A stretch of DNA of 64,000 nt from Acanthococcus lagerstroemiae (GCA_031841125.1 CM063109.1:4936321-5000320), one strand, 5' to 3'; numbered from the stretch's first letter, positions 1 to 11,500 are shown. The notes: a model not told the origin generated them from the sequence alone. Numbers and translations: made by a program.

Positions 1-354
1 TAGTTTATCAGTCTGTAGTGTGTTATGAAACATGGAAGTATACTCCGACAGGAATGGGTAAAAAAGTACAGTGACTGACTGGCACAATATGTGTCAAGAG
101 GTTTGTACATCTGTGGTGCGTTTTCGTCCTCAAATGATTGGTACTCACTTCGAAGCAATCCAGACTGATGAAGCTCAGTTCGCGGGGGAACGAAAATATC
201 GCAGGGGCAGAATGCTGTATGAGGAGGAGCCTGCATAATCCGAAGGCAGAGTGACGCGGTTGTGGAAAATTAGAGAAATCATGGACGCCGGATTGACGGA
301 CCATGGGTCGTTGACTTGAAAAAAGGAAAGGACTGGAGATATTGCTTACCCTGT

Positions 355-475
355 ATTTACAGGTGCAACAAAAATATTCCTGCACCCGTCGACCCGTGTA
401 AAGTATTTTGTCTATTTGCGCCCTTGAAATAAAATGGCAAATGTGAGTTTTGCTTCTTTCCCCTTCATATGTAGT
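355..475. repeat. Interspersed repeat, copy 1
   Basis: About 110 bp here match 1178-1285 in direct orientation. Shared blocks include ATTCCTGCACCCGT, ATTTTGTCTATTTGCGCCCT and the closing CCTTCATA. The similarity stops at the same point in both copies, which suggests a real element end. The family is not identified. Confidence 0.6.
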
Positions 476-775
476 TCCATGTACTGGTAAAAAATACGGG
501 TCGCACTCGCAACTACTGTTTCTTTTTTGATTGTATGCTAATGCTATAATTTTTTGAACACCCCATACCTAACTCCGTATTCAGTCATGCTACGATATCG
601 CAATATGACTCATTATATTCTGTTATTCTTTAATTATTCAGTTAGCAACCTTTGATCATCAAAGGAAGATTTGAACGAATCCTGTTCAGAAAAATGTACG
701 ATAAATGAATTAACAGAGTTGAGTAAACTCATCAAAAAAGAGGTTAGGAAAGACTCGAATGCGTATGAAGAGAAG

Positions 776-1110
776 ATAGTGAGCGAAACATTATAGAAGA
801 GTGCTGGTCCACAAAAAAGGTGGCAAAACGAAAGTCAGATTCCTCATGGGAAAAATGCACAGCATTACGATGGCGATTACGACAGTGTCCGAATGTTTCT
901 GTCTCATTCAAATATTTTGGTCCGGATGTTTTGCTGCAATTCTTTGTGTCCGTGCTTGCGTCGGGAGCATTTCTTTGGGGACCTATTAGAGGCTGACCTG
1001 TTCTACCCCCTAATTTACTCAATTTTTTTCTTCCTCCCTAGTCCCTGTTTCTGGCTCCCAAATCTTTTTTTCACAGGCGTCTGAATGTTTCTGTCTCTCA
1101 CTGTGTGTAC
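776..1110. repeat. Tc1/mariner-like non-autonomous fragment, copy 1
   Basis: This block aligns in direct orientation with 3795-4045. Shared motifs are CAGTGTCCGAAT near the left, ATATTTTGGT in the middle and a right end that reads, on the minus strand, as CAGTGAGAGACAGAAACATT. Ends of this kind (CAGTGAnnGACAnAA...) are typical of Tc1/mariner inverted termini. The left edge has a matching AGTGAGCGAAACATT. No transposase reading frame is present. Confidence 0.5.
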
Positions 1111-1177
1111 TACATAGGTTTACTCGCGAGCGGAGCGAACGAAAAATTTGTCTCCAGTAAAGTGTAAATCAGCATGA

Positions 1178-1285
1178 TGTTTACTGGCGCAGCAGATATT
1201 CCTGCACCCGTGTACAATATTTTGTCTATTTGCGCCCTTGAAGTATAATGGCAAACGTGAGTTTTGATAATTTACCCTTCATAAG
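1178..1285. repeat. Interspersed repeat, copy 2
   Basis: Second copy of the repeat at 355-475. It ends where the 3' end of the Jockey-like LINE begins, so the LINE was probably inserted next to or into this repeat. Confidence 0.6.
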
Positions 1286-3515
1286 GTTAATTTATAAGGT
1301 CTAATGGATGCTTGCGTTCGAGCCGTCGGATACTTTCAGAATTGTCCAATAGGACGACTGCTTCGATGTTTGGATGAGCATGGAGTCTACGTATGTATTT
1401 ATTGGATTTTTGGTTGATCATAACATCTATAGGGTCAAGGTCCAAGTCACGACGAAGTTGGTTATTTGTAAGGTACCACGGTGCCTTTGTGATGGTGCGC
1501 TTAAATTTGTTTTCAAATCGTTCTATAACTATCCGATTGGAGTTTACTGTAGTACCCCAGAGCTCGCATCCGTACATCCAGATGGGTTTAAATATGAGTC
1601 TCTTCTTATCAAGTCCAAGAACTGAATTTCGACCAATTAACCAACAGAAAGTTCGGAACAGTAGGTTCTGAGGTCACGCTTCTTTCGAATATGCTACTGC
1701 CAATTCAATCTTTTATCAAGATGGAGACCCAGGTATCTTGCTTAATCTTTCAGTGGAATGAGCTTTCCATCAAGGTAGCAAGGAATGTACCCATGGTGGC
1801 GTAGGGCAAAATCAACTCTAATGGATTTTTCTTCATTCAGAAGCTTAATTTTCCATGTGTTGGCCGACCTATATATGGAGTTAATAGCATTCTGAAGTTG
1901 TATTACAGCAGTTGAGTAATTAGGATTGTGAGCTACTATCCCAGTATCATCAGCAAATAAAGCAGTTAGCACATTTTTTTCCTGAGGTATGTCCATGGTG
2001 TACAATAGGTACAAGGTAGGCCCTAAGACGCTTCCTTGTGGTACTCCTGCAGCTATGCTCGTTAGCTGCGGTTTTACTGTTCCAATGTGAACCTAGAAGT
2101 GACGGTTAGTTAGGTACGAGAGCAGTATAATTTGCACAAGCAGGCTGGCAGCACATCCCGCAATTTATGGATGAGACCCAGGTGCCATACTTTATCGAAC
2201 GCACTGCTGACGTCCAGGAAGACAGCAGGGGCGTATTCTCTGGCTTCGAAGGCAGTGTTGATTGAGTTTACTACTCTATGTATTTGCTCCATTGTAGAGT
2301 GGCACTGACGAAAACCAAACTGGCATGAAGGAACTACTTCTTTTTGTTGGATTATGCTCTGGATTCGACAACGAATGACTTTCTCAAAAATTTTTGAGAG
2401 GATCGGAAGCAGAGAAATTGGTCTGTAGGATTTTGGATCGTCTAGTGGTTTGCCAGGTTTGGGTATGACACTCATTGGCAATTTTCCAGCAGGATGGTAC
2501 ATATCGTAGACGAATTGCTGCATTTATGAAGTAGGTAATAAGGAGTATACCTCTTCGTGGTAGCTTATTTAGCATAATAGGAGATATTCTGTCAGCACCG
2601 GGAGACTTCTTAAGACATAAGCTATCGATTTGCTTGGCCACTTCCAAGGGTAAAGTGTGTATGATCTTTCCTTGGTCTGGTATGCGCAGAGAGGGCTGCA
2701 CTGATGAGTGTTTTGAAACATAGTTTCATAGTGGGATGCAAAGAGTTCAGTTTTCTCTAAATCACTTCTAGCCCAAGTTCCATTCACAGCCTTCAGGGGA
2801 GGTATGTGAGTTACTGCACGTCGCAACCGCTTAGCAGTCGTCCACAAGGAGTAGTTAGCTTCTTTAGTTGAAGCCAGCTCTTTCAGGAAGTGAGCAAACG
2901 AGTCTTCTTTCCATTGACGTATTGCTCTGGTGGTGGCTTTGCTGATTTGGTTGAATGAGGTTTTGTTCGCAGCAGTTCTGTTATATTGCCATATGGTTCT
3001 AGCCATTCTACGTCTCTTGATTAGATTATGAACGAAGGCAGGATATGCAGGCTGTACTGTAGGGTGCTTCAAATAGGTGGTACACTGTTGCACCGAGGAA
3101 CACGCAGTAACTACGAGAAATTGTTGATAGCAGTATCCAGTGCTTCAGGGGTTTTCAGCTTGATCTGTAGTAAAATTCTCTCATCTACGAGACGACGATA
3201 TTGATTCCAGTCTGTTGTTTGATTCACTAGAGGGAGCTCTCTTTTAACCACGCCGCAGCCCTCTGATAGAGGGTGATTTCCACAGGTAGATGATCGGAAC
3301 TGAGATCTGTTACACATTGGATAGAAAAATGGTGATCTGGTAAACCACGCACTAGAAAGAAATCCAGGATATCTGGACGTTTATCAGCATCAGCAGGCCA
3401 GTGGGTTGGGCTACCAGGGGATAATGCGTAGCTATTGCAACTGGCCATAGCCTTGAACAGTTCACGACCTCTGGGAGTGGTGAGCCGTGAGCCCCAGCAA
3501 GAATCTCAAGTCGGC
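1270..3515 (-). mobile_element. Degenerate Jockey-like LINE (ORF2 remnant)
   Basis: Read on the minus strand from 3515 to 1287 there is a broken ORF2 of a Jockey-type non-LTR retrotransposon. The end of the endonuclease comes first, with a WGSR-like motif, a PDILDFFL stretch and SSDHLPVEI. The reverse transcriptase follows: PGADRI and SYRPISLLPILSKIFEKV for the fingers, QFGFRQCHST, an FLDVSSAFDKVWH palm motif, and a catalytic box FADDTG in place of the usual YADDT/FADDT. The C-terminal domain (YGCELWGT, then APWYLTNNQLRRDL) is characteristic of Jockey. At least five frame changes and a missing 5' end make it dead. It abuts a mariner-like fragment upstream. Confidence 0.85.
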
Positions 3516-3519
3516 TTTC

Positions 3520-3757
3520 TTATGGAAAAAATACACTGTCCGAATATTGATGTGACGTATGTACATGTTTCGTGTTTTCCTTTTTTCTGCGCTTATTTTT
3601 CGGTCTGTCTCTGAAAAATGGTTGCTCTATAATTCCTTACACTGTCTGCTGTCACATACAATTTTTTCAAATTTTTTCCGCCCATTTACTTTTTGAATAT
3701 TACGAAAAAACCACGAAAAAAAGAAGTGTCCGGATAATTTTGTGAGTCACTGTGGTA
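3520..3757. repeat. Mariner-like fragment
   Basis: The right edge, read on the minus strand, is CAGTGACTCACAAAATTATC followed by CGGAC, a typical mariner/Tc1 terminal motif. A related ACACTGTCCGAATATTGATG lies near the left edge. No coding capacity is seen. It sits between the LINE and the Tc1-like copy at 3795. Confidence 0.5.
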
Positions 3758-3794
3758 CTTTGTATGCTGCACATTCTGCAGCGACCTGCCGTTG

Positions 3795-4045
3795 ATGCAA
3801 ACTTATCTCTACCTGACTCATCATCATCTTCATGTTTTTTTACCTGCACTCAACTGTATTACGATGGCGTTTGCGATGGCAATTACGGCAGTGTCCGAAT
3901 CTTTTTGTCCCGTTCGAATATTTTGGTTCCGTATATTTTGCTGCAGTTCTTAGAGATTGACCTGTTCTACCCTCTTCTAATTTTTTCAATTTTTTTCTCC
4001 CTCCCCAGTTTCGTTTTCTGGTCCGAATGTTTCTGTCGCTCACTG
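3795..4045. repeat. Tc1/mariner-like non-autonomous fragment, copy 2
   Basis: Direct-orientation relative of 776-1110. Its right end on the minus strand reads CAGTGAGCGACAGAAACATT followed by CGGAC. Together with copy 1 it brackets the Jockey-like LINE. Confidence 0.55.
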
Positions 4046-4429
4046 TATTTACATATGTATTTCTCATAACTCTCGATATTTTTCGTTCTTTTACGTTATC
4101 GGTATTTCTTTTAAATCAAATTTATCAACGAATCTCTGAGAATAAATGTTGGAGGCGTCCTTGATCTTTCGTAGGATTGATTTTGAAATCCTCTCCAAAA
4201 TACTTTGATTTTTTTCAGAATGTTACATATTTAACAAATCACGAATATTCAATATTATATTTCAGAAAATTATCTATTCTCCAGAATGTATGCTTGTTTA
4301 TTGTAGCCTTAAAACAATGTTACTCCCCCTCCCCCCTTCGAAGTGAAGAACTGAAGAGTTGGCAATCCGGAAAAGTTGAAATTTTCAAATCTTTGCCTCC
4401 TCTGTCTGCATCCCGTTCCCCCTAAAATA

Positions 4430-4935
4430 CCCTGCCACTATGACTATAGCCACGAATTTGGTCGCCGGCCGTACAGTTTCCAAAATTCTTCGTTGATTCT
4501 TTCTTCATGCGTATACCCGTGGATCTTTCACAATATTAAACGTAGGTACACGAAAATGATATTCGGCATCGCTTCCTACGCCTCTCCCCGGCGGCCCCGT
4601 CTCCCCGCTGGTATCGTAACCGGAGTCATTCTGTAGTAAAAAAAAAAAACGAGCTCGCGACATTATTATATTTACAGTACCCAAAGCTTATTTATTTCTA
4701 TGTTAATTACGTTCGGTGTTCGTGTGCTGTATTTTATGCACACAGTATTTATACACGGACAAACTGGCGGTATTCATTTCGGTTTACAGTCTTGTTTATT
4801 GAGACGTCTGTGGATCACCCGCAGCGAGCAAACTCATCAATATCTGATAACGACGATTCTGTGTAGTATTAGATTACAATTATTTTCCCCTTTTCTTACC
4901 AAGCTTTTTCTCTCCGTACTTCCACCATAAATTCG
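4430..4935. other. Unique, GC-richer intergenic/intronic block
   Basis: No repeat kinship was noticed with the rest of the window. Base composition is mixed, with GC-rich parts such as CCCCGGCGGCCCCGTCTCCC and AT-rich homeodomain-like motifs (TTTTATGCAC, TTAATTACG). It has no credible reading frame. It may be conserved non-coding DNA, but only comparison between species could show that. Confidence 0.25.
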
Positions 4936-6949
4936 TTGAACTGACGGTCCGAAGAAGAATGTAGAAGAAAAAGAAAAGAAAAATAAGAATTATATATTAA
5001 TCTAATTTTGATTTTCTTTTTATTTATGTATTTATCGAGTTTGGTAATATTCCTCGTTTTACATAATTTAATAAATCAATTAAACGGAAAGAGGATTCGT
5101 CTTGGCAGATAGTTTATTAGGAACGTAAATCTAAAATATGGGTAATTTCGAAGGCGCGTGGAATTCGAGGCACGTTTATGCGACAGGTGCGTGAAATAAC
5201 GCACGTTACCTGGGAAAGTGAAAATTTCGAATGGAGAAGTGCGCAGTTTGAGGCAGAAATAAGTCGACTAAGATCTGGTTATCTCGATTGCTATTGAATG
5301 TTCCACTGCGAGTTGGGATCATGTGGCTCAGTTGAGCAATGACTTCAGAATTCCTTGTGCAAGCAGCAATGGTCGCAGAAAGTTGTTTTATTTTTGGGTG
5401 AAAAGGAACGGAGGTACAAATAGTGATGGAACTGCACGTTGAGGGTACGTCTAGTTTTTCACTTTTAAAATCTAAAGAATTAATTATGTTTTGAAAGACG
5501 CCGAGGATGCGTTTACTTTTATTCGACTCTTAAAACCGAAAAATCACTTGATAATGATGATGATGATAAGTTTGGTAAGGTTATCAGTCTTACGACCGGT
5601 TTGATGCAGCTCTCCATTTCCCCCTATCTTGCGCAAGTTCTTTCATTTCGTAATAACACTTACATTTCAGATCCTTGATTATCTGTCGAACATACTGGAA
5701 TTTTTGCCAACCTACCCAGTTCTTTCCGTCCATTCTTCCTTCTAGCATCATCAGTGATATTATTCCTGGGTGCCTCAAATTATGCCCTATTAGTTTATCT
5801 CTCCTTCTCTTCAGAAAATTCCAAATATCCATTTTACCTCCCACTCTGTTAAGTACTTCCTCATTTCCTACCTTATCCGTACATTTGATGCTAACTATCC
5901 GCCTATAGCACCACATCTCAAAAGCTTCGGTCCTTCTCTTCTCTGGTTTTCTTATGGTCCAAGTTTCACATCCATACAAGGCTATACTCCAAACATAAGT
6001 TTTCAAGAACAACTTTTTGATTTTCAGATTTATTTTTGATTTGAAAGATTACTTTTTCGATAAAATGCTAATTTGATCTGTGCTATTCTACTACTATAAT
6101 AACCCTTTTACTCCTTCCATCGTTTGTTATTTTATTCCCTAAATAGCAAAATTCGCTTACTTCCTCAATCTCTTCCTGTCCAATATTTATATTTAAGCTA
6201 TTATGTTCACATCGATTACATACCATTATACTTTAGTTTTATTATTATTTATTCTTATACGATGTTCTATACTCAAAATCTCCTCCGTTCCATTTAAAAT
6301 GTTTTTCGAATCAATACTCCTTTCAGCTAATAAGACAATATCATCTGCAAACCTGAGCATCTTCACTCGCTCTCCATGTATAGTGACACCTGTTTTAAAT
6401 TTTCTTTTATTTCTTTTATGGCCCTCTATGTACAGATTAAATAGTACTGGAGATAAGGAGCATTCCTGCTTTACACCTTTTTCCATAATTCTTCTGTAAA
6501 TTATCCTAGTTAATATTTTTGGCGCATGCGAAAAAAGACTAATTGTTTGATTTTCACACCTATCTGCTCCTGCTTTTCTTCGTCTTCCCAATCTTGCACC
6601 CTCTCTATTCTTATCTCTTCATTCCCATTATTACTACATAGTCCTTCTACATACTCTACCTACCTTTCCACTTTTCCTTCAGTGGTGTAAATAGGCTCTT
6701 TCTCCTTATTTGTTATATTACTTGCTTTCTTCCTTCTTTCTCCAAACTCCATTTTTACTTTTCTATAGGCCAAGTCTATTTGTCCTTTATTCATAAACTC
6801 TCTTCTATCGTATCACTTTTTTCTTTCATCCATTCCTCCTTTGCCATTTTACACTCTCTCTTTATTTCATTCCTTAACTTTTGATAAGCTTATCTACCTT
6901 CCCTATCGTTTGCATTCATATTTTCTTCATTCATCAATCTTCCTGAGGA

Positions 6950-7068
6950 TTCTATATTTAGGGTGTGCCAATTCACAATTTCTTCCTTTTGTAGTCCAGA
7001 GCGCTTTCGGCTGCTATGCCATCTTCAGTGGAGTAAAAACTATGAATTGGCACACCCTAAATATAGAA
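6950..7068 (-). mobile_element. Penelope-related 119-bp element with perfect 26-bp inverted ends
   Basis: Positions 6950-6975 and 7043-7068 are perfect inverted repeats of 26 nt. The core contains TAGGGTGTGCCAATTCA and its complement. The enclosed 67 nt are a near copy, reverse-complemented, of the 3' end of the Penelope-like element at 57912-57990. On the minus strand at 7035-6991 lies the same hammerhead-like string: TACTCCA, CTGAAGA, a short GC stem, GAAA, then TGGACTAC. It is inserted in the LINE between the endonuclease and the RT. Confidence 0.8.
6991..7035 (-). ncRNA. Hammerhead-like motif, copy inside the short element
   Basis: On the minus strand the order is stem-I strand ACTCCA, core CTGAAGA, stem GGC/GCC with loop ATAGCA, core GAAA, mini stem AG-CG-CT, then stem-I partner TGGACT. 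The spacing matches a type I hammerhead with a minimal stem III. The extra T between the first core block and stem II, and the A in place of T in the core (position 7, which tolerates any base), should be noted. Activity is untested. Confidence 0.35.
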
Positions 7069-7607
7069 TTTACCAAGTTCACTCACACTTCAACTTGGAC
7101 ACTAAATTCCTGAGAATTTCCTCCTTCATCCACAGTTTCTTTCTTCTCTCTTAGTTTCACCTAGATTTACTGCTGCTGACATTAATATTCCCTCCTTTAT
7201 TTTACCCCACTCTTTCTCCACACTGTGTTTTTTCAGCCTCTAATTCTAATACAATATCCTCTTGATATTTCTCTCTAGCATCAATATTTTCCAACTTTTT
7301 CAAATTCAATATTTTTACCTCTTCTTTTCTACCAAGTTTCTTCAATTTAAGCCTGCATTTCGTTACTACCAATTTATGATCAGATGATCACTGTCAATAT
7401 CGGCTCCCGGATAATTTTTACAGTCTAATATTTCATTCCTAAAACGTTGTTTTGTGATGATATAATAAATTTGATATGGACGCTGTTCAGTAAAAAGGGA
7501 CCAACTAGCAAAATCCGCTTTTTGAGAACACTTGATTCGAAGTTCAAGAGCTATGTAGAAACTATATGACATAGCGTTTACTGATAAGCTTTTTTCAACG
7601 TGAGTAC

Positions 7608-7970
7608 CAGGGATGGCATTTTTTTCGTTTCGTTATTTCGTTTCAATATTTTTGACAAAAATCAATCGTTATTTCGTTATTACGTTTCGTTTGTTTGCCA
7701 TCCCTGCTATTTACTGAACTCACCCTGACTCAACTCACCCGGGAAAAGAAATGAAATTTCGATTACAGTAGGCTCGGCTACTAGTACCCGACCCTAGAAA
7801 GTGGTTGCAATAGGCTCGGCTGCTAGTAGCCGATCCTAAAAATCACAAATCAGAAAACTAGGGATGGCAAACGAAACGTTTTGTTTTTTTTTTCGTTTCA
7901 ATATTTTAGACAAAAATCAATCGTTATTTCGTTGTTTCGTTATTTCGTTTTGTTTCGTTTGCCATCCCTG
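7608..7970. mobile_element. Non-autonomous hAT-type element (composite MITE)
   Basis: The ends are CAGGGATGGCA and TGCCATCCCTG. The element is flanked by the exact 8-bp duplication GTGAGTAC at 7600-7607 and 7971-7978, the hallmark of hAT insertion. Inside are two related palindromic halves (7608-7706 and 7860-7970), rich in TTTCGTTATTTCG. Between them is a spacer holding two copies of a TAGGCTCGGCT motif. It interrupts the endonuclease region of the LINE on the minus strand. No transposase. Confidence 0.85.
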
Positions 7971-8029
7971 GTGAGTACACATTTTTGAATCGAGGACCCA
8001 GTTTAGAAAAATTTCACTTTTTAGGCTCT

Positions 8030-8097
8030 TTCTTGCGATACTAATAACTCATTTTGTTTACAAATGTTGGTTGGTTCCCTTTTGCTGAATAGCGTCC
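8030..8097. repeat. Short interspersed repeat, copy 1
   Basis: About 60 bp around ACAAATGTTGGTTGGTTCCC match, in inverted orientation, positions 58987-59065. The two copies share the flanking ACTAATAACTCATTT and the GCG...GTCC end. The family is not identified. Confidence 0.55.
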
Positions 8098-8479
8098 TTA
8101 TCTACCTTCGTTCCCTGGACTCTTCCCTATATACCTTCTTTTATATGTATTTATTTTTTATTTTATTTTTATTTCACAGCCTTACTAACAATGTACATAT
8201 AAAGTTATATGGACGTTGGTGCGCCCACGAGCGGGCATAGGCCTCCCCCTCCCATGTCCATCTGACCCTGTCCATTGTCCCCCCTCATCCATAATCTCCC
8301 CGCAATACTTTTCAATTCATCATGATTTTTAAATTGAGTATTTCCTATAACTAAGTTATACTTCGCACAAAACTGTGTCAAACGCTCTCCTCTTTTATTT
8401 CTCATTCCTAATCCAAAATCCCCAACTACATACCTTCTTTTCCTTTACCAGTTCTAGCATTCCAATCATCCATAATAGC

Positions 8480-9106
8480 GAGTGAGCAATTCCCGAGTCA
8501 TGTAAACTCACTTTTGGCTCTTGTTTTGTAAGATATTTTTCACAATACATCGATGAGGACATGCATAAAATGTCTAAGTGACATTTTACTAATTTTTCAG
8601 GAGAGCAGTTTGAGAATTTAACCTACAGTTTTCGATGCACATAACACATTTGAGTACCGCTGCCAGGAGGTGAAATGGTGAACTATTTCGTTTTGTTATC
8701 AATCCAGGCTGATAGCCTGTCTCCTTACCTCTTTGTTTCTGTTTCTGTATCTAACTCATTTTCGACCAGAATGTCACTTACGCATTTTGTGCATGTCACC
8801 AGCAACATGATCAGAAGGGGAAAACATTGACCGCGTTGTCTCGTCAAAAAAGCAACGTTGAAAAATTCAGCATGTGCACTTTTCCGACTGAAATAAAACC
8901 TCCAGTTCCGGTAGCTATATATCAGGAAGTAACAATTGCAATGATAACGTCGCAATAACATTCTCGGCATTGGTCGGACATTTTCGGCATCCGTCGGCAT
9001 TCTTGGTGTCGCTCTGTCGTGTCAGTCGATCGGTAAACGTGTCTGCATGTAAATATGTGACTCATGTTCTTACATTGAGGCACGTTTACTTTACATCGAG
9101 GTTATA
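8480..9106. repeat. Interspersed repeat family A, copy in + orientation
   Basis: This copy matches 11807-12170 in inverted orientation. Shared blocks include GAGCAATTCCCGAGTCATGT, ACATGATCAG, GCCGACGG/CCGTCGGC and the end GCCTCAATGTAAAnACATGA in complementary form. The copy is longer than its partner because a 264-bp element was inserted at 8551-8814. Part of it overlaps the 5' edge of the LINE. Confidence 0.7.
8551..8814. mobile_element. 264-bp insertion with ~30-bp inverted ends and empty-site evidence
   Basis: Compared with the inverted partner copy at 11807-12170, which reads straight through ACAATACATGATCAG, this copy has 264 extra bases. They are flanked by ACAT on both sides (8547-8550 and 8815-8818). 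The ends contain inverted motifs GACATGCATAAAATG / GCATTTTGTGCATGTC and AAGTGACATT / AATGTCACTT. The partner copy is thus an empty site. The superfamily is not assigned. Confidence 0.65.
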
Positions 9107-9339
9107 CTTTTTTATCTTTAAAAAAAAAAGTAAATATGTAACGACATTTACTCAATAATTGTGTGAAAATCAAGAAGTTTGTACTTTATAAGATTTGGAG
9201 GAAAGGTGTGACATGACTACCCAAGCGAATCATACCCTAGATGAAGCCACTATAATATGGTGGCGGTACAATTACCTACTATCAAATCTGTCTAATACAT
9301 ATTTAAAATTTTAAATGTTTCAAGCAAAAATTACTCTAA

Positions 9340-9700
9340 ACTAGATTCGATGTAAAAGTTTATCATCAGTAAACAGATTACGGGTATCTATACACTGTAT
9401 GTAGAGATGCAGACAGGCAGACACATCGTTATATTGATATGTCTTATGGTCCGATATCGTTGAACGCGCACACAACTGAGAACGATAGCACATATCAACA
9501 TCACGAAACGACGATTTCCGTGTGATGGCGTCATTGTAGTAACATTCTCGGTGTCGATCGGCATTCCGGTGATGCACAATTTTGGTTGACGGCCTGCAAT
9601 GAGACGTATCCTTGTCAAAATTATAGAAATAACTTTTCAAATCTGTGCATAAGTTTTGGCTTCGCAGGGTCACTGGATGATTACAGCGTATAGTCATATC
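9340..9700. repeat. Interspersed repeat family B, copy 1
   Basis: Aligns in direct orientation with 11215-11500. Shared pieces include GCGCGCACA, GAGAACGATAGC, ACATTCTCG and CAnTTTGGTTGACnGCC. It also shares the 'CATTCTCGG...CGGCATT' phrase with family A at 8960-9000, so A and B may be pieces of one element. Confidence 0.6.
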
Positions 9701-10179
9701 ATCTTTAGCTGCATTCCAGGCTCGTTTAGACTTTAGGGGCTACTTGATGATGATTAGAGATTGGGTACGGTGGTTAGAAATTGGAACTTCACTTTATACT
9801 GAAAACCATCTCCTCCTCCCTTCCCCCTCCCGCTTTAAACAACTACCTGGTGGCTTGTCTGCGATAATATGCGTCAGCCGACGCACATTGAACTGAATCG
9901 CATGAGAAAAGAGAAAAGTTTGAAGTTTAAATTTGCCTTGGGTGGAATAGTACATATATCAACAGTGAGCTAGTTTCTAGGGTCAAATCATTGAATGCTC
10001 AATCATTTTCCTTACCATAGAACAGACCCACTGTCCAGCTACATACATATATTCGTTGTGTGTAGATGTGTAGAACACATTTTTCTGCGCTGGAATGCTC
10101 TATGATTTATTACTCCGGTTTCAAGTGCTTAGTTATGGTTTCACAGTTCAGAAAAGTTTGAACTTTCATCTCAGTGCCG

Positions 10180-10780
10180 CGGACTGCGAACTCCTTTAGA
10201 CAAGGTCCCGGTATATGAAGTCGGTACTCGGATTCGGTACAAACGCTGCTGCTCGAATACGACGGCGGTTCGGTAGCACAGCGATCGACTGATGCGGTAT
10301 GTCAGTTATCTTTATCGATCGAATCGGCCGTTTGATGGCCCATTTTGAAAGATATATCGTGACATCTGACTGCTCGAAGTACAAGTAATAAAAAATGAAC
10401 CCGGTTATAAAATGGATCGTAAAAATCGACACCGAATTCTGCGGGGGTATTTGCATCACATGAGTCGTCGTCGACGATTGGCGGCGATACCGCGTGTGTA
10501 TGTATGTGCTCGATACAGCGCAAAAACGTTTGCCGGTGATGACTGACGAATTGCACGTAAGAAACTCGAATCGTTATGGTCTTTTTTGTAACGTTGGTTG
10601 ACAAGTAGGTCTGCAGAGGTTCAGCATGCCTGATCGAAATCGATGGAAATATTCTACGAATTGAACGAAGAGAGACATGGTGAAAGTAAGGGGTTCTGTT
10701 CTGCGAGTGCGCGCCAAAATGCAACAGTTAGGACGCCCTCAAGTTCCGAAGTCATACAAACAAATGAAATTTCCATATCT
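10180..10780. other. Unique CpG-rich block, candidate regulatory DNA
   Basis: A 600-bp stretch stands out from its AT-rich surroundings by many CG dinucleotides and by having no repeated relative in the window. It contains GTCGTCGTCGACGATTGGCG, ATCGATCGAATCGGC, a CACATGAG E-box-like site and ATCGAAATCGATGG. Reading frames on the minus strand exist but look random in composition. Candidate enhancer or conserved non-coding element of the spineless-like gene; inference only. Confidence 0.3.
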
Positions 10781-10942
10781 GTAGCCCAGCGCAGTACATG
10801 ACGCGAAAATGTAACTAAAATAAGAAAGTAAAACGCGTACAAGACGAAGGAACCGGAGACAAGAGAGACTGTTAAGATTTTTGAAGAGGCTTTGCTTTCT
10901 TTAATAGCGTGAAAGGAAAATGCAATGAGTATCTACACAGCA

Positions 10943-11205
10943 CCCCCCTCCAATAATTTAGCAGTCGGCAAATTTTGAAACTGTTCATTCGAATTTTTCA
11001 TTTTTTAAGAACGTTTATTTGTTTGTTTGTTTATTTGTTTTTTTTTGTTGTTTTTTTAAATTAAAAAATATTTTGATTGAAAAATCGGCAAATTTTCAAT
11101 GTTTTCCAAATTTTTTCGGTGAATTGTTAGTTTTAAAAAATATTTGTTGGAACATTTTTCTTTTTCATCCCCCCCCCCTCAACTGAAAGTCAAGTTTCGT
11201 CTCTG
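10943..11205. repeat. Repeat family C, copy 1
   Basis: Begins CCAATAATTTAGCAGTCGGC and ends AACTGAAAGTCAAGTTTCGT. Two further copies of the pattern lie at 60320-60505 and 61220-61465, at the edges of the nested hAT-type element there. So this is probably a fragment of that element. It includes T-rich runs such as GTTTGTTTGTTTATTTG. Confidence 0.75.
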
Positions 11206-11214
11206 GTACATGGA

Positions 11215-11500
11215 TATGTCGAATGGCTATCGAATACGTTGCACAAGAGGAACGAGTAAAATATTCCGCAAGGAACGAATTTGCGCGCACAGTGGAGAAC
11301 GATAGCGAATATCACGAATCAACAATTGTTGTGATGACATTCTCGTTGTTACTCGTCCATTTTTGGTGCCAGTCGGCATTCTTGGTATCGGTCGGTCAAA
11401 ATGTGATGTACAACTTTGGTTGACAGCCAGCGATAAAACATATCCATGTTAAAACGTGTTCTGAGATTCCATCTGTCTATAGCTGAAAAAAGGTCATACG
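11215..11500. repeat. Interspersed repeat family B, copy 2
   Basis: Direct-orientation relative of 9340-9700, with similar internal order and moderate divergence. No coding capacity is credible. Confidence 0.6.

Larger units (their letters stand above)
5570..8495 (-). mobile_element. Second LINE, internally deleted and carrying nested insertions
   Basis: The minus strand carries, 5' to 3', an endonuclease start at about 8490-8280 (DWNARTGKGKEG, then RGERLTQFCAKYNLVIGNTQ). The endonuclease end is at 7572-7170 (RFRNEILDCKNYPGADIDSD). A linker follows, then a shortened reverse transcriptase at 6591-6226 (GVKQECSLSPVLFNLYIE and catalytic FADDIVLLAE). The C-terminal domain is at 6012-5590 (YGCETWTI, AFEMWCYRRIV). 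The RT fingers and first palm motif are missing, so there is an internal deletion. Insertions sit at 6950-7068 and 7608-7970. The clade is uncertain (L1/RTE/CR1-like). The fragment at 63493-64000 belongs to the same type. Confidence 0.8.

Noticed and set aside
4560..4640. A SYASP peptide that recalls the FYASPTIQ part of PAS-A
   Set aside because: Neighbouring residues do not fit PAS-A and no splice sites suit it; chance match.
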